NCBI GenBank assembly: GCA_022703505.1
Contig: JAKLDN010000004.1
Span: 1 to 64,000 of the forward strand
Length of the DNA: 64,000 bases
DNA from: Spirochaetota bacterium
Lineage (GTDB): Bacteria > Spirochaetota > Spirochaetia > Treponematales > UBA12059
Direction of reading: 5' to 3'
Notes under the pieces: model-generated
Seen by the model: the letters and a program-made list of their open reading frames with translations, nothing else
Told to the model about the DNA's origin: nothing
The model's database searches: none
In this document: positions 6,815 to 13,955 of the stretch, piece after piece
How positions within the stretch are numbered: the first letter of the stretch is position 1
How the letters are laid out: every line of letters begins with the position of its first letter
Translations under genes and position numbers: made by a program

Positions 6815-8491
6815 ATGACTACCCTCATCGCGGTAGTAGCCCTGGTAATCTACCTGGCTTTCTACTTCACCTTCGGCAAGACCCTGCGGGACAAGCTCCT
6901 TCAGAGCGACAAGGCCCCCAAGGCCCCGTCCGAGCGGCTTTCCGACGGAGTGGACTACATCCCGACGAACAAGTTCGTCCTGTTCGGGCACCACTTCGCG
7001 TCCATCGCCGGCGCCGGCCCGATCACCGGTCCCGCCATCGCCGTGGCCTGGGGCTGGCTCCCCGGCCTTCTGTGGATCTGGATCGGCAACGTATTCCTCG
7101 GCGCCATCCACGATTATCTCTCCCTCACGGCCTCCGTGCGCTACGACGGCCGCTCGATGCAGTTCGTGTCCCAGGACCTGATCGGGAAGAACGCGGGCAA
7201 GACCTTCGCCTGGTTCATCCTGTTCCTCTGCATCCTGGTCGTCGCGGCTTTCGGAGACATCGTGGCCGGCCAGTTCGCCGCGGACGGGCGCGTCTTCTTC
7301 GCGTTCCTGTTCTTCTGCGTGGCGGCGGTCATCGCGGGCTACTTCATGTACAAGACGAAGCTGGGCCTGCCCGGCGGCTCCGTGATCGGCCTCGTGCTGA
7401 TCATCGTGGCCTTCTGGGCCGGTGAGATGCTCCAGGTCAAGTGGACCAAGGACGTCTACTTCCTGATCATCTTCGTGTACATCGTCCTGGCCTCCACCCT
7501 GCCGGTGAACCTCCTCCTCCAGCCCCGGGACTACCTGTCCTCCTTCTTCCTGTACTTCGGGCTCCTGGTGGGAGGCATCGCGGCCGTCATCGGCTTCAAG
7601 CCCCTGGAGGCCCTGGCCCCGGTCATCAGCCTGAACGCCAAGGTCATCGGCGGCGTGCCCTCCCCCTTCTGGCCGACGGTCCCCCTCGTGATCGCCTGCG
7701 GCGCCCTCTCGGGCTTCCACTCCCTGGTGGCGGCCGGCACCAGCTCCAAGCAGCTTGCCAAGGAGCAGGACGCCCTCTTCGTCGGATACGGCGCCATGCT
7801 CACGGAAGGCTTCCTGTCCACCCTGGTCATCGTGTCCATCGCCGCCTTCGGCAAGGCCGCCCTGGGCGACAAGCTCCTGGCCACCCCGGCCCTGGGCCGC
7901 TTCGTCCAGTCCTTCGCCAAGATGGTCAGCACCGAGCTGCCCTTCCTGCCGATGAGCTTCATGACCCTCTTCGCGGCGGTCTGGGTATCCACCTTCGCCC
8001 TGACCACCCTGGACACCACGAACCGCCTGGGCCGCTACATCATCCAGGAGATGGCCCTGCCCCTCAAGGACAAGAGCCCCGGCGCCTACAAGTTCTTCGG
8101 GAACAAGTGGGTGGCCTCCCTGATCATCGCCTTCCTGGGCATCTACCTGGCCCGGTCCGGCGGCTACAGCTTCCTGTGGCCCGCCTTCTCCGGCGCCAAC
8201 CAGCTGCTCGCGTCCATCGTCATGCTGACCGTAGCCGTGTGGGTGAAGAAGAAGCTCAATCCCCAGTACACCATGACCGTGCTGATCCCCGCCATCTTCC
8301 TGTGGGTGACGGTGACCTGCGCCCTGGTGTGGTACGTGGCCTTCGTGGTCCCGACCTTCTTCCGGGACATGGCCAAGACCAACGTCGTGATCACCGGTTC
8401 CATCGTCGGAGCCATGACCGTGATCATGCTGGTCCTGAACTTCGTGATGATCGGCGGCTTCCTGAAGAACTGGAAGACCAAGCAGGCGTAA
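6815..8491 (+). CDS. cstA: CstA-family peptide/pyruvate transporter
   Basis: 558 aa inner-membrane protein with about 16 hydrophobic segments. The N-terminal CstA signature is clear (GHHFASIAGAGPITGPAIAVAWGWLPGLLWIWIGNVFLGAIHDY). It is shorter than E. coli CstA (about 700 aa), as in the short-type family. Known members import peptides or pyruvate in carbon limitation. The start follows AAGGAGG. It has its own promoter, and a strong hairpin follows at 8502-8528, so it is probably a single-gene transcript. Confidence 0.9.
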   Translation: MTTLIAVVALVIYLAFYFTFGKTLRDKLLQSDKAPKAPSERLSDGVDYIPTNKFVLFGHHFASIAGAGPITGPAIAVAWGWLPGLLWIWIGNVFLGAIHDYLSLTASVRYDGRSMQFVSQDLIGKNAGKTFAWFILFLCILVVAAFGDIVAGQFAADGRVFFAFLFFCVAAVIAGYFMYKTKLGLPGGSVIGLVLIIVAFWAGEMLQVKWTKDVYFLIIFVYIVLASTLPVNLLLQPRDYLSSFFLYFGLLVGGIAAVIGFKPLEALAPVISLNAKVIGGVPSPFWPTVPLVIACGALSGFHSLVAAGTSSKQLAKEQDALFVGYGAMLTEGFLSTLVIVSIAAFGKAALGDKLLATPALGRFVQSFAKMVSTELPFLPMSFMTLFAAVWVSTFALTTLDTTNRLGRYIIQEMALPLKDKSPGAYKFFGNKWVASLIIAFLGIYLARSGGYSFLWPAFSGANQLLASIVMLTVAVWVKKKLNPQYTMTVLIPAIFLWVTVTCALVWYVAFVVPTFFRDMAKTNVVITGSIVGAMTVIMLVLNFVMIGGFLKNWKTKQA

Positions 8492-8501
8492 GCCCCCTGG
8501 A

Positions 8502-8528
8502 CCGGCCCGCGGGCTACCCGCGGGCCGG
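8502..8528 (+). terminator. Hairpin after cstA
   Basis: Perfect 12-bp stem ccggcccgcggg / cccgcgggccgg with a 3-base loop, 10 bases after the stop. There is no T-run, so intrinsic termination is uncertain. Confidence 0.5.
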
Positions 8529-8671
8529 CGTCGCGGCTTCGCACCGATCGGCGGCGGGGTGTCCGGAAGGCGTAAGGCCGCGGGCACCCCGTTCTTTTCG
8601 GGCCCGCTCCGCCCGGCGCGGCCGACCCGGCCCGACCGACACGGCCGGCCGACACTGCCCTGGAGATTTCC

Positions 8672-8950
8672 GTGAACAAGATCCTTAGAAAGGTGAAACG
8701 GGCCTGGCAGATCATGGGCCAGGTGAACCGAGAGCGCGCGGTGGGGATGCTGGAGTTCGAACTCAAGGAGCTCGAGAACATCTTCACCCTCCTGATCCTG
8801 GGGGGCTTCGTGGGCATGCCCTCCCCCCCCGCCCCCATAGCCATAGAACTCCTGCCCCTCCTGGAACGGGAGATGGCCGTCATGCTCAACCGCTCGGACT
8901 TCGCCCAGGACCCCGTCGGGGCCCTCATGGGCATCCTGGAAGTGGATTGA
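8672..8950 (+). CDS. Small protein of the ArsA/DUF59 cluster, unknown function
   Basis: 92 aa from a GTG start with a modest upstream CTGGAG. The basic N-terminus (NKILRKVKRAWQIMGQVNRERA) and an amphipathic helix precede a hydrophobic, Pro-rich stretch at about residues 37-62 (IFTLLILGGFVGMPSPPAPIAIELLPLL). The acidic C-terminus ends GILEVD. It could be a small membrane-associated adaptor. No family was recognised. It sits 16 bases before the ATPase gene and opens the four-gene cluster. Confidence 0.75.
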   Translation: MNKILRKVKRAWQIMGQVNRERAVGMLEFELKELENIFTLLILGGFVGMPSPPAPIAIELLPLLEREMAVMLNRSDFAQDPVGALMGILEVD

Positions 8951-8966
8951 GGAACAAGGAACCACC

Positions 8967-9899
8967 ATGCATTCCAACGCGTTTTTCCTGGGCAAGGGCG
9001 GGGTCGGCAAGACCACCCTGTCCGCCGCCTTCGGTCTGGCCCTGGCCCGGTCGGGCAAGAAGGTCCTCGTGGCCTCCCTGGACCCCGCCCACAACCTGGG
9101 GGACGTCTACCGGACCGTGCTGCGGGACACCCCCGTTCCCGTGGAACCCAACCTGGACGCCCTGGAGGTGGACCTGGCGGCCTGGGTGGACAAGTACCTG
9201 GAAGAGAGCCGCACGGAGATGAAGACCACCTACTCCTACGCGGGCACCCTGAACCTGGACTCCTTCTTCGATATCATGAAATACTCCCCCGGCACCGAGG
9301 AATACGCGGTGCTCTGGGCCATCGAGCATATACACTGCGACCTGGCCGCGGGCTACGACGTGGTGGTCTTCGACACCCCCCCCACGGCCCTCTCCCTGCG
9401 CTTCCTGGCCATGCCGGCCATCTCCAACCTCTGGGTGGCGGAGCTCACCAAGCTCCGGGAACGGATCCTGGACCGCAGGACCTCGATCACCCGGATCAAT
9501 CCCGAATCCGCCGTGGCCGCCTCCTGCGTGGACAAGGACGACGACAAGGTCTACGGACGCCTGGGTTCCATCCGGAAGCGCCTGTCCGCCCTCCAGAACC
9601 TCTTCTCCAAGGAAAGCTACGTGGCCGTGGTCCTCAACCCCGACCACCTCTCGGTCTCCGAGGCCCTCCGGATCCAGGAGGAGCTCGGCAAGATCGACAT
9701 CCCCCTCTCGGGACTCTGCGTCAACAAGCGCGGCGTATCCAAGGCGGATTGGTCCCTGGACAAGCGTCTGGCCGGGATCCGGGCCTTCGACTTCACCTTC
9801 CGGACCGGGGGCTTGCACGAGCGTGAGGATCTCCGTACGATCGAGACCGAAGCTCTCGTGGCGGACTTCCTGGCCTCGGGACCGAAAGGACGCGCATGA
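8967..9899 (+). CDS. ArsA/Get3-type SIMIBI ATPase
   Basis: 310 aa, one ATPase domain. The deviant Walker A GKGGVGKTT is at residues 9-17, a switch region SLDPAHNLGD follows, and the ArsA/Get3 signature FDTPPTALSLRFL starts near residue 135. There is no second domain as in E. coli ArsA, so the size is that of Get3 or single-domain ArsA homologues. Known relatives drive arsenite export or deliver tail-anchored proteins. The arsenic genes 3 kb away are a separate unit, while this gene overlaps a membrane protein gene and is followed by a MIP18-type gene. Role inferred: energy-driven delivery of a metal, cofactor or membrane protein. Confidence 0.88.
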   Translation: MHSNAFFLGKGGVGKTTLSAAFGLALARSGKKVLVASLDPAHNLGDVYRTVLRDTPVPVEPNLDALEVDLAAWVDKYLEESRTEMKTTYSYAGTLNLDSFFDIMKYSPGTEEYAVLWAIEHIHCDLAAGYDVVVFDTPPTALSLRFLAMPAISNLWVAELTKLRERILDRRTSITRINPESAVAASCVDKDDDKVYGRLGSIRKRLSALQNLFSKESYVAVVLNPDHLSVSEALRIQEELGKIDIPLSGLCVNKRGVSKADWSLDKRLAGIRAFDFTFRTGGLHEREDLRTIETEALVADFLASGPKGRA

Positions 9900-10546
9900 A
9901 CCTGAATCCCTACCTTCTGTCCGCCCTGGTCGTGATGGGCGTGGCCGCCACCGCCCAGTACTTCTTCGGTCGCAGGCGGAACAAAGCCCTGGCGGCCTCG
10001 ATCTCCCGGGGCCTGGAAGCCCTGCTCAAGCCCAACCACACAAACTACGTGAACATCGGCGGCTCCATCGGCTACAACTTCGTCTATACCCTGTCCACGG
10101 GCCCCTGGGTCAGCGCCAAGGGCACCATGACCCTGAGCCCCCGGCAGTCCCTGCTCTACCTCCCGATCTCCCGGCTCCTGGGCTTCACGGACCGGTTTTT
10201 CATCAACCTCTTCACCAAGAAGAAGATCAAGGGCGAGGCCCACATCGTGTCCCGGACGACCCTGCGGCGGGCCCGGATCGACGGGATCGAGGAGATGAAC
10301 CGGAGGGACGCCGAGGCGGGCGGGAAGCGCTTCGTCCTTCTCTGGCGGGGAACGGATCTTTCCTCGGAACTCGAATCCCTGCTGGCCGCCTTCCCGGAGC
10401 CCGGACGCCTACGGCATTTCTGTTCCTTCCCGGACAACAAGACCTTCTATTTGTACACGGTGCCCCGGGGCGGGGACGCGTCCGCGGACCTCGAGACCGT
10501 GCTTCACGCCGTCCCCCGGTTCCTGGATTCCAAGAAGGAGGCGTAA
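9896..10546 (+). CDS. Membrane-anchored protein of the ArsA/DUF59 cluster, unknown function
   Basis: 216 aa. The start overlaps the ATPase stop as ATGA. One N-terminal transmembrane segment lies at about residues 4-24 (NPYLLSALVVMGVAATAQYFFG), followed by basic residues and a cytoplasmic-looking domain of mixed alpha/beta character. It contains IGGSIGYNFVYTLSTGPWVSAKGTMTLSPRQS and a C-terminal half with FVLLWRGTDLSSELESLL. No family was recognised. Its conserved-looking glycine and tyrosine segments and coupling suggest a partner or client of the ATPase at the membrane. Confidence 0.8.
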   Translation: MNLNPYLLSALVVMGVAATAQYFFGRRRNKALAASISRGLEALLKPNHTNYVNIGGSIGYNFVYTLSTGPWVSAKGTMTLSPRQSLLYLPISRLLGFTDRFFINLFTKKKIKGEAHIVSRTTLRRARIDGIEEMNRRDAEAGGKRFVLLWRGTDLSSELESLLAAFPEPGRLRHFCSFPDNKTFYLYTVPRGGDASADLETVLHAVPRFLDSKKEA

Positions 10547-10548
10547 CC

Positions 10549-10827
10549 ATGGAACTCGATCCCGCCACCCGGGCCAAGTTCGACGCCGTCCTGGCGCGGG
10601 TCAAGGACCCGGTGAGCGAGCTGGCCCTCTCGGAGCTGAACCTGGTCTCCAAGATCCGGTATTCCGCCAAGGAAAAAGCCCTGGTGGTACGCCTGGACGC
10701 CGCCCCCCGGGCCCACGAATGCCCGGCCTGCTCCGCCATGAACGGCCAGATCATCGTCACCATCGAACGGACTCTCCGGGAGGAGCTGCAGAAGGAATTC
10801 CCGGGGTTCACCGTGGAATACGAGTGA
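10549..10827 (+). CDS. MIP18/DUF59 (PaaD/SufT-like) protein
   Basis: 92 aa. ATG at 10549, 2 bases after the previous stop, with AGGAGG upstream. The fold pattern matches the MIP18 family: VLARVKDPVSELALSELNLVSKIRY, then a strand ALVVRLDAAP, then ECPACSAMNGQIIVTIERTLREELQKEFPGFTVEYE with Cys58 and Cys61 in a CxxC. Family members take part in Fe-S cluster assembly. In Mrp/ApbC carriers this domain is fused to a SIMIBI ATPase; here it is a separate gene next to an ArsA-type SIMIBI ATPase. Confidence 0.7.
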   Translation: MELDPATRAKFDAVLARVKDPVSELALSELNLVSKIRYSAKEKALVVRLDAAPRAHECPACSAMNGQIIVTIERTLREELQKEFPGFTVEYE

Positions 10828-10941
10828 ATCCGGGGCCGGAGTTCCCGGCCCCGTCTCCCCCGAGCGAAGCAGCCGGCCATCCCATCCCGATGGAAGGGAA
10901 ACCTCTTTCCGGGTTTTCCGCGCTTTTCCACCCTTCGAAGT

Positions 10942-10971
10942 TTGCCAGATCCTTTGCGGATGTGGTACTAT
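10942..10971 (+). promoter_or_regulatory. Promoter of the lipoprotein/LysM operon
   Basis: TTGCCA (10942-10947), 18-bp spacer, TACTAT (10966-10971). It leaves a leader of about 110 bases before the GTG at 11085. Confidence 0.5.
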
Positions 10972-11084
10972 GGATAGTAGGTACCAGCTTACTCGAAGCT
11001 TCTGCACTCTCCGAACTCGTTCGTTCCGGCGATTCCCGCCGGAGCGGCGTGTCGAACGATAACAACAAAATCCTGGAGGTGCTT

Positions 11085-12146
11085 GTGAAGAGACTGATCC
11101 CGATCCTAGCCATCGGCGTGCTGCTGGCCGCGGGATGCGCAACCAAGCCCCCGGCTCCCGAGCCGGAACCTGTTCCCCAGCCCGCCCCGACGCCCTCGGT
11201 TTCCCAGGCCGAGGCGGACGCATTGCTCGCCGAGGCCACGGCCCTGCGCAAGAAGGCCTTCGACCTCAAGCTCTTCGAGGTCGTCGCCGACGACTACAAG
11301 GCGGCGGACGCCAAGTACGTGGAGGGCAAGACCGCCTACGACGCCAAGGACAACGAGAAGGCCGCCCCGGTCCTCAAGGAAACCATCGCGGCGTTCAAGG
11401 ACGTCCTGGCCAAGGGAGCCGGCATCCTGGCCGCGGAAAACCGCAAGCGGGCCGACGAGATGAAGGCCCTGGCGGTCAAGGAGGGAGCCCCCGAGACGGC
11501 CGCCGAGCGGATGGCCCAGGGAGACGCGGCCTACGCGGCGGGTGCCTCCCTCTCGGAGGCCAAAAAGGACGAGGAAGCCCTGGTAGCCTTCGAGAAGGCC
11601 CGCCAGACCTACGAGGCCGCCTACAAGAAGGCCCGGGCACTGGGAATCCGCGATTCCATCGAGGAGAAGGACTTCGCCCGGTACGACGCGGGCAACTTCA
11701 AGCTGGCGGATGAAAAGCTGGCCGAGTCGGACGCCCTCTTCGCGACCAATCCCGACGGAGCCCTGGACGCCCTGGACGAGGCCACCCTCCGGTACAACCT
11801 GGTGGTCCAGAAGGGCTGGCAGACCTACGCGGTCGAGCGAAAGGCCCCCGCGGACGACGCCAAGCGCAGATCCGAGGAGATCAAGGCCCAGGTGGCCGTC
11901 AAGGAGAAGTACGCCGAAGCCCTGGCGGTCTACAACAACGCCTCCGCGCTCCTGGCGGGAGGAAATTACCAGGAAGCCGGTCCCGAGTTCGACCGCTCCG
12001 CGGAGCTCTTCGAGGAAGCCTACGCCGAAGCCCAGGTCAAGCGGGACGCCGCGCTGGCGGCCCTGGCCGAGGCGGAGGCCCGGACCCAGGAGAGCGAATC
12101 CAAGGCCCGGTCCGGGGACGAGATCCTCGGCACGGCGGAAGAATGA
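11085..12146 (+). CDS. Envelope lipoprotein with long helical repeats
   Basis: 353 aa. The GTG start follows CTGGAGGT. The signal peptide with lipobox LLAAGC places the lipidated Cys at about residue 18, then a Pro/Glu-rich linker (PEPEPVPQPAPTPS). The rest is Ala/Lys/Glu-rich helical hairpins resembling degenerate TPR units (YKAADAKYVEGKTAYDAKDNEKAAPVLKETIAAFK and similar). It probably forms a scaffold between membrane and peptidoglycan. It is followed at 10 bases by a LysM protein gene. The pair recalls treponemal membrane antigens of the TmpA/TmpB kind, but this resemblance is weak. Confidence 0.8.
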   Translation: MKRLIPILAIGVLLAAGCATKPPAPEPEPVPQPAPTPSVSQAEADALLAEATALRKKAFDLKLFEVVADDYKAADAKYVEGKTAYDAKDNEKAAPVLKETIAAFKDVLAKGAGILAAENRKRADEMKALAVKEGAPETAAERMAQGDAAYAAGASLSEAKKDEEALVAFEKARQTYEAAYKKARALGIRDSIEEKDFARYDAGNFKLADEKLAESDALFATNPDGALDALDEATLRYNLVVQKGWQTYAVERKAPADDAKRRSEEIKAQVAVKEKYAEALAVYNNASALLAGGNYQEAGPEFDRSAELFEEAYAEAQVKRDAALAALAEAEARTQESESKARSGDEILGTAEE

Positions 12147-12156
12147 GGAGGCGGCC

Positions 12157-12849
12157 ATGAAACGCGCAACCCTGCTTATCGTCGCCCTGCTCATCGCCGC
12201 ATCGGTCTTCGGGCAGAGCCTGCTTCAGAACTCCTACTACCGGAAGAGCCTGGAGCTTAGGGCCCAGGCCGCGGAAGCCTTCGAGGCCGGAGACTACGAC
12301 GCGGCGGCGGACCTGGCCGCCCAGGCCCAGGAGTTCGCCCGGCTCTCGGACGAGTTCGTGGAGACCATGCTGGCCAAGAACCAGGCGGACCAGGCCTACG
12401 CGGCCGCCCAGGTCCGCATGACCTGGGCCGTGACAAACAATGTCCCGGACACCTACCCCAGCGAATGGTCCCTGGCGACCGCCCGCATGGCGCTGGCCGC
12501 GGCGGCCTACGAGTCGGAAAGCTGGCTGGACGCCGCGGAATACTCGGACCTGGTGCTGGAGGCCCTGGCGGACGTCACGGAGCGCCTGCCCCTGCCGAGG
12601 TACTATGCGGTCCGCCTGATCCCCGAACGCCGGGACTGCCTGTGGCGGATCGCTGAGTACCCCTTCGTCTACGGAGACCCCTGGAAGTGGCGGCTGCTCT
12701 ACGACGCCAACAAGAAGGTCTTGGTGAACCCCAACGATCCGGACCTGATCCTTCCCGGGCAAATTCTTGAGATTCCCAGCATCCGGGGAGAGACCCGGTC
12801 CGGGACCTGGGATCCTACCAAGCCCTACGTGGAACTGCCGAAGCCATAA
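12157..12849 (+). CDS. Exported LysM-domain protein
   Basis: 230 aa. The signal peptide MKRATLLIVALLIAASVFGQ is followed by a helical region with repeats (YRKSLELRAQAAEAFEAGDYDAAADLAAQAQEFA). The C-terminal LysM-like domain at about residues 148-200 reads YAVRLIPERRDCLWRIAEYPFVYGDPWKWRLLYDANKKVL, then PGQILEIP. LysM domains bind peptidoglycan. SD GAGGAG is upstream of the ATG. It forms an operon with the preceding lipoprotein and ends at a strong terminator. Confidence 0.85.
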   Translation: MKRATLLIVALLIAASVFGQSLLQNSYYRKSLELRAQAAEAFEAGDYDAAADLAAQAQEFARLSDEFVETMLAKNQADQAYAAAQVRMTWAVTNNVPDTYPSEWSLATARMALAAAAYESESWLDAAEYSDLVLEALADVTERLPLPRYYAVRLIPERRDCLWRIAEYPFVYGDPWKWRLLYDANKKVLVNPNDPDLILPGQILEIPSIRGETRSGTWDPTKPYVELPKP

Positions 12850-12877
12850 CTCTTCTTCCGATAGGGAGTTAAGTATT

Positions 12878-12908
12878 GCGAGGCCGCCCGTGGGCGGCCT
12901 CGCTTTTT
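12878..12908 (+). terminator. Rho-independent terminator
   Basis: Perfect 12-bp stem gcgaggccgccc / gggcggcctcgc followed by TTTTT. It lies between the LysM gene and the convergent arsR, and probably serves the plus-strand operon. Confidence 0.9.
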
Positions 12909-12925
12909 AATGGGCGAAAGTCCGA

Positions 12926-13252
12926 TCAGCCTTCCCCGGGGATCTCCAGCCGCTTCCTCCGGTTTTCCAGGATGGTCCCCTCCGCGCAGGCCGCCATGTC
13001 CAGGACGCAGGGCGCCACCAGGCGGTACTCCACCAGGGTCCCCCGGCGCTCGTCCTCGACGAATCCCGCCTCCTTGAGCTGGGACAGGTGCTTGGAGGCC
13101 GCGGACTTCTCGAGGCCGATCTCCGCCGCGAGCTCGCAGACGCAACGGGGCCGTTCCCGGAGCTTGTCCAGGATGTAGATTCGCGCGGGGTGCGCCAGGG
13201 CCTTGAACATCTCGGCCCGCAGGGAATACTTGCGCGGGATCGTGGGTTCCAT
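12926..13252 (-). CDS. ArsR/SmtB-family metalloid-responsive repressor
   Basis: 108 aa winged-helix repressor. Cys37-Val-Cys39 in RPRCVCELAAEIGL matches the ArsR metalloid-binding CVC motif at the start of helix 3. The recognition helix is SAASKHLSQLKEAGFVEDERRG. It is divergent from the thioredoxin-DGC-permease operon and probably represses it, and itself, until arsenite or a related metalloid binds. Its own promoter places the -10 box only 6 bases before the ATG. Confidence 0.92.
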   Translation of the reverse strand: MEPTIPRKYSLRAEMFKALAHPARIYILDKLRERPRCVCELAAEIGLEKSAASKHLSQLKEAGFVEDERRGTLVEYRLVAPCVLDMAACAEGTILENRRKRLEIPGEG

Positions 13253-13258
13253 GCCTCA

Positions 13259-13287
13259 ATGTTGCAAAGTTTCGAAACAATTGTCAA
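13259..13287 (-). promoter_or_regulatory. arsR promoter with a leaderless layout
   Basis: On the minus strand: TTGACA (13282-13287), 17-bp spacer, CAACAT (13259-13264), then 6 bases to the ATG. The palindrome gtttcgaaac (13269-13278) lies in the spacer and is a candidate operator. Confidence 0.5.
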
Positions 13288-13295
13288 GGAACCTC

Positions 13296-13324
13296 TTGAC
13301 AGATTTATGCAATGTTTCCATAAT
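13296..13324 (+). promoter_or_regulatory. Promoter of the thioredoxin-DGC-permease operon
   Basis: TTGACA (13296-13301), 17-bp spacer, CATAAT (13319-13324). An inverted pair, atgttgcaaa and tttgcaacat, brackets both divergent promoters and may bind ArsR. GGAGGAA lies before the ATG at 13343. Confidence 0.7.
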
Positions 13325-13342
13325 TTGCAACATGGAGGAACC

Positions 13343-13582
13343 ATGAAGATCCAGATCCTGGGGAAGGGCTGCCCCAACTGCGAACTCCTGGCCCAGCGCG
13401 CCCGGGAAGCCGTCGCGGAACTCGGCCTGGATGCCCAGGTCGAGAAGATCACGGACGTCGACAAGATCCTGGACATGGGGGTGATGATGACCCCGGCCCT
13501 GGCGATCGACGGGGACGTGAAGCGGGTGGGCAAGGTGCTCGCGAAGAGCCAGATCATCGAGATCCTGAAGGGAGGGAACTGA
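13343..13582 (+). CDS. Small thioredoxin/glutaredoxin-like redox protein
   Basis: 79 aa, matching the short thioredoxin family often called redox-active disulfide protein 2. The active site is Cys10-Pro-Asn-Cys13 and the cis-proline segment is MMTPALAIDG. It is cytoplasmic. As first gene of an ArsR-controlled operon it could reduce a metalloid-handling partner, either the DGC protein or the permease encoded next to it. Confidence 0.88.
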   Translation: MKIQILGKGCPNCELLAQRAREAVAELGLDAQVEKITDVDKILDMGVMMTPALAIDGDVKRVGKVLAKSQIIEILKGGN

Positions 13583-13583
13583 C

Positions 13584-13955
13584 ATGGCCGGATGCACCTG
13601 CGGAGGGACGTGCGAGACGAACCTTCTGTACGCCTGCTCGGGGGCGGCCAACACGGGTCTCCTGGCGGACCAGGTGATGCGGGCCCTGATGCGGGACAAG
13701 GTCGGAGTCGGCACCTGCCTGGCCGCCATCGGGGCGGGGCTCTCCGGATACCTGCAATCCGCCCAGTCGGCGACCCGCAACATCGTCCTGGACGGCTGCC
13801 CGGTGGCCTGCGGAGCCAAGATCTTCCAGAAGGCCGGCATCCCCTTCCAGCACCACATCCTCACGGAGTACGGAGTGGAGAAGGGCAAGACCCCCATCAC
13901 GGGAGATGTGATCGAGGACGTGGCGGCCCGGGTAGCGGCCAAGGTCCGCGCATGA
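13584..13955 (+). CDS. DGC-domain putative zinc-binding protein
   Basis: 123 aa. Cys-rich start (MAGCTCGGTCETNLLYACSGAANTG) and the family hallmark DGCPVACGAKI at about residues 73-83. DGC proteins carry four or more conserved cysteines and are predicted to bind zinc; their function is not established. It starts 1 base after the thioredoxin stop and overlaps the permease start as ATGA. A role in passing a metalloid or reducing equivalents to the permease is inferred. Confidence 0.85.
   Translation: MAGCTCGGTCETNLLYACSGAANTGLLADQVMRALMRDKVGVGTCLAAIGAGLSGYLQSAQSATRNIVLDGCPVACGAKIFQKAGIPFQHHILTEYGVEKGKTPITGDVIEDVAARVAAKVRA

Noticed and set aside
6785-9094. 769-codon minus-strand frame opposite cstA
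   Set aside because: Composition (His/Gly/Asp/Gln-rich) is typical of a GC-rich antisense frame; cstA and the next genes on the plus strand explain the region.
8967-9899. Calling the ATPase arsA of the arsenic operon
   Set aside because: It is 4 kb from the ArsR units, in another operon with MIP18-type and membrane genes, and has one ATPase domain; the Get3/ArsA family name is kept without the arsenic role.
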